A stretch of DNA of 9,103 nt from Bacillota bacterium (GTDB taxonomy: Bacteria > Bacillota > Clostridia > Christensenellales > Borkfalkiaceae): NCBI GenBank assembly GCA_003343765.1, contig QAKO01000094.1:1-9103 (forward strand), read 5' to 3'. Numbering within the stretch: position 1 is the first letter of the stretch; each line of letters starts with the position of its first letter. The translations under genes were made by a program, and so were the position numbers. Below the pieces are notes generated by a model, which saw only the letters and a list, made by a program, of their open reading frames with translations, had not been told where the DNA came from and did not search any database. Shown in pieces: positions 5,732 through 9,103 of this stretch.

Positions 5732-6486
5732 AAGAGTTTCAGAAAGACAAACTGAAGGTAAAAATTTGCGATACCCGTGCGGAGATGGGGAACGCCGCCG
5801 CGTGGGACATCAAGGCGAAGATCGCGCAGCTTCTGGCGGAAAAGGAAGAGATCAACATGATCTTTGCGGCGGCGCCCTCGCAGAACGAGGTGCTTGCGTC
5901 GTTTGCAGAAGACAAAGAGATCGAATGGAACCGCGTCAACGCCTATCATATGGACGAATATATCGGACTTTCCGCCGATGCGCCGCAGGGGTTCGGCAAT
6001 TTCCTGAAAGCGCATATCTTCGGCAGGGCGCCATTCAAGAGCGTGCATTACATCGACTGTACCGCCGCCGATCCCGAAAAGGAGGCGGCGCGCTATGAAA
6101 AGCTGCTCGGCGACAACGCGCCCGACGTCGTGGTTATGGGCATCGGCGAAAACGGGCACATCGCGTTCAACGATCCGCCCGTTGCAGATTTTAAGGACGC
6201 TCGCGGCGCAAAAGTGGTCAAGCTGGACGAGGTTTGCCGCAATCAGCAGGTGCACGACGGGTGTTTCGCCCGTCTTGAAGAAGTGCCGAAGTATGCGATC
6301 ACGCTTACCGTGCCGACGCTCGTTTCCGCGCCGTGGCTGTTTTGCATCGTTCCCGCAAAGACGAAGGCGAACGCCGTAAAAGAGTGCCTTACGGGCGAGA
6401 TTGGCGAGCATTGTCCCGCAAGCATATTGCGGTTGCAGGAGAATGCCGTTCTGTATCTGGATAAAGACAGCGCCTCTTTGCTGTAA
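5728..6486 (+). CDS. NagB-like glucosamine-6-phosphate deaminase, variant subfamily
   Basis: The 252-residue protein belongs to the glucosamine/galactosamine-6-phosphate isomerase superfamily, whose canonical reaction is glucosamine-6-phosphate to fructose-6-phosphate and ammonia. YHMDEYIGL holds Asp76, equivalent to the general base Asp72 of E. coli NagB, and GIGENGHIAFNDPP holds His144. Two differences from E. coli NagB stand out. The ring-opening Asp141 is Asn142 here (GENGH versus GNDGH) and Glu148 is Asp149. The phosphate loop is AAAPSQNE rather than GLPTGGTP, and the usual TVGVGTLLDA stretch is replaced by TLTVPTLVSA (193-202). Such GENGHIAFNDP proteins are commonly annotated as deaminases in Bacillota, but their substrate may differ. 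It overlaps the TIM barrel gene by four bases and is followed nine bases later by the NagA-like gene. Confidence 0.8.
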   Translation: MKEFQKDKLKVKICDTRAEMGNAAAWDIKAKIAQLLAEKEEINMIFAAAPSQNEVLASFAEDKEIEWNRVNAYHMDEYIGLSADAPQGFGNFLKAHIFGRAPFKSVHYIDCTAADPEKEAARYEKLLGDNAPDVVVMGIGENGHIAFNDPPVADFKDARGAKVVKLDEVCRNQQVHDGCFARLEEVPKYAITLTVPTLVSAPWLFCIVPAKTKANAVKECLTGEIGEHCPASILRLQENAVLYLDKDSASLL

Positions 6487-6495
6487 GGGGACGCC

Positions 6496-7641
6496 ATGAT
6501 CCGCATCAAGAGCGACAAGATCGTAACCCCGCGCGGGATTTTCGACGGTTTTTTGTATATTGACGGTCAAAAAATCGCAGACGTATCCGAAAAATGCGTG
6601 CCCTGCTGCGAAGCATACGACTTTACGGGGCTGTTTGTTTCCCCCGGGTTTATCGACCTGCACACGCACGGCGGGGGCGGACATGCCTTTATGGACAGCA
6701 GTGCGGACGAGGTGTTGGCGGGCTGCGATTTTCATCTCTCGCACGGCACCACGACGATCCTGCCCACCGTTTCGGCGGGGCCTTTTTCCGCCATGCGCGG
6801 CGCGGTGAAAGACATCGACGCCGCCATGCGTTCGGGCAGGGCAAAGGGGCATATCTTCGGAGCGCACCTCGAAGGGCCGTACCTTTCGGCAAAGCAATGC
6901 GGCGCGCAGTGCCCCGACTTTATCACGCCGCCGAAGCGGGAAGAGTATGAATCGCTCTTTTCGGAATTTCCGCACAGCATCGCGCGGTGGACGTATGCGC
7001 CCGAAAACGACCCGGAGGGGGAGTTCTGCCGGTTTGTCGTCGGCCGCGGCGCGGTCGCGTCCGCAGGGCATACCGACGCGACGTATCCGGCGATGAAAAC
7101 CGCGATGGAAAACGGCTGCAGCCTCGTAACGCACCTGTATTCCTGCACGTCTACCGTCACCCGCTCGCACGGGTTCCGCAGTCTCGGGGTGATCGAGAGC
7201 GCATTCCTGCGCGACGAATTGTTCGTTGAGATCATTGCGGACGGAAAACATCTTCCGCCCGAGCTGATAGAGATGATAGTAAAGGTAAAGGGAAAGGAGC
7301 GCGTCGCCCTCGTTACCGACAGCCTCGCCATCGCGGGCACGGATATAAAAGAGGGCGTGATGAGCGGCACGGAATTTATCGTGGAAGACGGCGTGTGCAA
7401 ACTCAAAGACCGCTCGGCATTTGCCGGGAGCGTGGCGACGGCCGACCGTCTCGTGCGTGTGCTCGTATACGATTGCGGCGTTTCCGTCTGCGACGCGGTA
7501 AAAATGATGGCGGAGGTGCCGGCGCGTATCCTGAACCTACAAAAGGGCCGCCTCGAAAGGGGCTTCGACGCCGATATCGTCGTCTTTGACGATAAAATAA
7601 CCGTCCGCAATGTGTTTACGGACGGCAAAATAGTCATTTAA
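6496..7641 (+). CDS. NagA-like N-acetylglucosamine-6-phosphate deacetylase
   Basis: This 381-residue amidohydrolase-superfamily enzyme would remove the acetyl group from an N-acetylated sugar phosphate (GlcNAc-6-P in classical NagA), giving acetate and the amino sugar for the deaminase before it. Metal and catalytic residues are visible: PGFIDLHTHGGGG (His56, His58), HLEGPYL (Glu126), SAGHTDA (His192), THLYS (His213), ADGKHLPP (His252) and VTDSLAIAG (catalytic Asp275). AGSVATADRLV is the usual late motif. The HxH pair indicates the two-metal type found in Bacillus rather than the QxN type of E. coli. The substrate loop THLYSCTSTVTR departs from the common THLFNAM, so the sugar may not be GlcNAc-6-P. 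The ribosome binding site AAGGGG (6485-6490) overlaps the previous stop. It is the last operon gene, and no terminator follows before the convergent regulator. Confidence 0.88.
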   Translation: MIRIKSDKIVTPRGIFDGFLYIDGQKIADVSEKCVPCCEAYDFTGLFVSPGFIDLHTHGGGGHAFMDSSADEVLAGCDFHLSHGTTTILPTVSAGPFSAMRGAVKDIDAAMRSGRAKGHIFGAHLEGPYLSAKQCGAQCPDFITPPKREEYESLFSEFPHSIARWTYAPENDPEGEFCRFVVGRGAVASAGHTDATYPAMKTAMENGCSLVTHLYSCTSTVTRSHGFRSLGVIESAFLRDELFVEIIADGKHLPPELIEMIVKVKGKERVALVTDSLAIAGTDIKEGVMSGTEFIVEDGVCKLKDRSAFAGSVATADRLVRVLVYDCGVSVCDAVKMMAEVPARILNLQKGRLERGFDADIVVFDDKITVRNVFTDGKIVI

Positions 7642-8441
7642 TTTAAGTGTACTTGTTCCGCTGACGGCGGGTATCCGAAGTAATCGACATACCGCTTATA
7701 GAAGGAAACATAGTTGGAAAACCCGCATGGCTGATATACGACAGTTGGCCGTTCTCCGTCTGCAATCAGCTTTTGCGCGTGGAGAAGCCGCTTATTCGTT
7801 ATGTACTTCTTGGGGGATATTTTCAGAGTGTCCTTAAACAAACGGAAAAAATAATTTTGCGCAATAAAAAGTTCATCGCTGATTTCGGATATATTTTGTA
7901 TCGTAAACAGATGCTCATTGATGTAGGTCAAAGCCTTCGTTATGAGCGGCGATATCGATTGCGGTGAAACAAAAAGCGCGCTATCGAGTAATTGCAGATT
8001 ATAAAATATTTCCGTAAGAAGGGCATTTAACAGTTCATGAAATATTTCCGGAGAAAAGATTTCCTTATACGATTTGATGCGCTTAAAATCTTCGATGATG
8101 ACATTGCTGTTTCGGCAGTTGATGACTTCTACCTTCGGCGGAATCGTTTTAAGCAACTTTGCGAGAGGATGGTGCGGTGCGATCAACAGGTTATAGCGCT
8201 CGTAATCCGCATCGGAATTCAGGCGGATATAGTGGTGTTCCGTCGGGCGCGTTATCACAAGATCGTACTTATGCAGTTCATACATTCGGTCTTCGATAAG
8301 ATAAGTAACGTTTCCCTGTAAATAAAATATGAGTTCATAGGCATTGTGCGAATGCGCGGGAAATCGAACCGAAGGCGTGCGGAGCAACTGATAATCGAAC
8401 GTTATATCTTCTGTTGTATTCAGGATTGTTTCTATTTCCAT
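7638..8441 (-). CDS. AraC-family transcriptional regulator with cupin sensor domain
   Basis: The 267-residue protein has an N-terminal cupin-type ligand domain (about 22-90, FPAHSHNAYELIFYLQGNVTY, with His30 and His32) and a C-terminal double helix-turn-helix of the AraC/XylS type (about 165-262). The second HTH is marked by YQPCGFSNYVSFYKRYVDYFGYPPS. Such proteins bind a sugar or sugar phosphate and usually activate catabolic genes. The start is supported by AAAGGGG (8448-8454), six bases before ATG. It is divergent from the dehydrogenase gene and lies beside a copy of the repeated GTTA element, so it most likely controls itself, the dehydrogenase, the operon and the esterase. The C-terminal stop overlaps the nagA-like stop on the other strand by two bases. 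It is A+T-rich, as many regulators are. Confidence 0.88.
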   Translation of the reverse strand: MEIETILNTTEDITFDYQLLRTPSVRFPAHSHNAYELIFYLQGNVTYLIEDRMYELHKYDLVITRPTEHHYIRLNSDADYERYNLLIAPHHPLAKLLKTIPPKVEVINCRNSNVIIEDFKRIKSYKEIFSPEIFHELLNALLTEIFYNLQLLDSALFVSPQSISPLITKALTYINEHLFTIQNISEISDELFIAQNYFFRLFKDTLKISPKKYITNKRLLHAQKLIADGERPTVVYQPCGFSNYVSFYKRYVDYFGYPPSAEQVHLN

Positions 8442-8464
8442 AATTAACCCCTTTATCGCAGATT

Positions 8465-8493
8465 ATTGTACAACAAATCTTTACTTCTGTCAA
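8465..8493 (-). promoter_or_regulatory. Promoter of the AraC-family regulator gene
   Basis: Read on the minus strand, TTGACA (8493-8488) and TACAAT (8470-8465) are separated by exactly 17 bases, a near-perfect vegetative promoter. Transcription would start near 8458, giving a short leader before the ATG at 8441. The shared operator begins eight bases upstream of this -35 box, about -43 to -67, so binding there could also affect this promoter. Confidence 0.8.
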
Positions 8494-8500
8494 CAGTTTT

Positions 8501-8541
8501 GGTTATTTTTGTTAATGCAAATCATAGTTTTAGATATATAC
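8501..8541 (+). promoter_or_regulatory. Putative operator 3 between the divergent regulator and dehydrogenase genes
   Basis: Sixteen bases (8501-8516) are identical to 1140-1155 and the ungapped match continues at TAGATATATAC (8531-8541). The first two GTTA repeats (8502, 8511) keep the nine-base spacing. The third repeat position (8523) reads CATA instead of GTTA. Its place between two divergent promoters is typical for an AraC-type site that serves both directions. Confidence 0.65.
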
Positions 8542-8571
8542 ATTTCGCTAAATGTGTGTTATCCTTATAAT
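8537..8571 (+). promoter_or_regulatory. Promoter of the SDR dehydrogenase gene
   Basis: A perfect TATAAT lies at 8566-8571 but has only a poor -35 (TTTCGC at 8543-8548, 17-base spacer). If the geometry of the other two promoters is kept, the pair would be TATACA (8537-8542) and TATCCT (8560-8565), again 17 bases apart and 58 bases from the first GTTA. Either way the promoter looks weak without an activator. The leader is only about 20 bases. Confidence 0.6.
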
Positions 8572-8597
8572 AGAAAAAGGAAAAAGGTGAAAGAGAT

Positions 8598-9103
8598 ATG
8601 GAACTGCCTTTCAAAGTAAATTTGAGCGATAAAATCATCGCGCTTACGGGCGCGGGCGGCGTCATTTGCGGCGAATTTGCAAGAGCGCTCGCGGCATGCG
8701 GCGCAAAGGTCGCGCTTTTGGACATCAATTTCGACGCGGCAAAGAAGATCGCGGACGAAATCGGCGAGAACGCCGTCGCCGTGCGGTGCGACTGCCTGAA
8801 CAAGGAGAGTATCGTCGCCGCAAAAGAGAACATAGAGGAAGCATTCGGCAAGGTCAATTTCCTCATCAACGGCGCGGGCGGCAACAATCCGAGGGCGACG
8901 TGCGACAACGAAACGATGTCGCCCGAAACAGATGCGGAAATCAAAAACTTTTTCAAGCTCGAGGAGAGCGGGATAAAGTTTGTTTTCGATCTGAATATCA
9001 CGACGGCGTTCCTCGTCACGCAGGTGTTTGCCGAAGATATGGTGAAAACCGGCGGGAACATCATCAACATATCCTCGATGAACGCCTATCGCCCGCTCAC
9101 GAA
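8598..9103 (+). CDS. SDR-family oxidoreductase, probably D-mannonate oxidoreductase type (UxuB/YjmF-like), 3' end cut off
   Basis: The first 168 codons are present. They show the SDR nucleotide-binding motif TGAGGVICG (17-25), an acidic end of beta-2 (Asp42, favouring NAD), NGAGG (91-95), the structural Asn133 in DLNITTAFL, and INISSMNAY with the catalytic serine (Ser159 or Ser160). The YxxxK pair should lie just past the window end. The start MELPFKVNLSDK, the insertion around NNPRATCDNET and the FVFDLN..TAFLVTQVFAEDMV stretch are typical of the Gram-positive SDR group annotated as D-mannonate oxidoreductase / fructuronate reductase. A hexuronate step is therefore likely, but a related keto-sugar substrate is possible. 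AAGGTGA (8584-8590) precedes ATG by seven bases. It carries the same operator as the amino-sugar operon, so it belongs to the same regulon. Confidence 0.75.
   Translation, partial: MELPFKVNLSDKIIALTGAGGVICGEFARALAACGAKVALLDINFDAAKKIADEIGENAVAVRCDCLNKESIVAAKENIEEAFGKVNFLINGAGGNNPRATCDNETMSPETDAEIKNFFKLEESGIKFVFDLNITTAFLVTQVFAEDMVKTGGNIINISSMNAYRPLT

Noticed and set aside
5680..7251. Very long minus-strand open frame (523 codons) opposite the NagB- and NagA-like genes
   Set aside because: It lies entirely antisense to clear enzyme genes with conserved motifs, its translation shows no recognisable domain, and it is rich in Arg, Ala and His, as expected from the reverse frame of G+C-rich coding sequence.
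8522..9070. Minus-strand open frame of 182 codons at the right end
   Set aside because: It is antisense to the SDR gene, whose nucleotide-binding and active-site motifs are plain, and it covers the operator and promoter region.
1..9103. tRNA, rRNA, CRISPR arrays, prophage or toxin-antitoxin genes
   Set aside because: No cloverleaf, rRNA-like stretch, regularly spaced repeats or matching protein motifs were found on either strand.

Overview
The window looks like a chromosomal catabolic locus from a Gram-positive anaerobe, probably Bacillota of the class Clostridia. The reasons are strong GGAGG-type ribosome binding sites, consensus sigma-A promoters with TATAAT and 17-bp spacers, GC-mixed coding sequence, a YitT-family membrane protein, an IS200-like relic and a UxuB/YjmF-type dehydrogenase. 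This taxonomic call is an inference from style; there is no marker gene in the window.

Layout. Positions 1-340 hold no ordinary gene. They contain a perfect hairpin, a second hairpin that buries a ribosome binding site, a 36-codon reading frame and a strong, probably bidirectional terminator. Together these resemble the left end of an IS200-type element whose transposase is gone. Next comes a single-gene unit, an intracellular SGNH/GDSL acetyl-esterase-like hydrolase (461-1075), with its own promoter and terminator. A seven-gene operon (1269-7641, + strand) follows, tightly packed: Gfo/Idh/MocA oxidoreductase, M55 D-aminopeptidase, YitT membrane protein, a second and divergent Gfo/Idh/MocA oxidoreductase, a sugar-phosphate isomerase/epimerase-type TIM barrel, a variant NagB-type deaminase and a NagA-type deacetylase. 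Convergent with it, and overlapping its last bases, is an AraC-family regulator (7638-8441, - strand). Divergent from the regulator is the 5' part of an SDR dehydrogenase of the D-mannonate oxidoreductase type (8598 onward), cut by the window end.

Regulation. The promoters of the esterase, of the seven-gene operon and of the dehydrogenase carry the same upstream element: GTTA, then GTTAAT nine bases later, with a third GTTA twelve bases further on in the first two. In those two it lies exactly 58 bases before the TATAAT box. A 16-base string is identical between the operon promoter and the regulator/dehydrogenase intergenic region. This defines a small regulon, most simply controlled by the AraC protein.

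Working model (inference). The cell takes up an acetylated, amino-sugar-containing compound, possibly derived from peptidoglycan. The esterase removes O-acetyl groups, the M55 enzyme trims D-amino acids, and the two oxidoreductases plus the TIM barrel remodel or release the sugar by redox chemistry. The NagA/NagB pair then carries the product toward a ketose phosphate. No glycoside hydrolase, sugar kinase, PTS or ABC transporter is visible, so the redox enzymes may replace a hydrolase and YitT is the only membrane protein available. This unusual combination is the most interesting aspect of the window.
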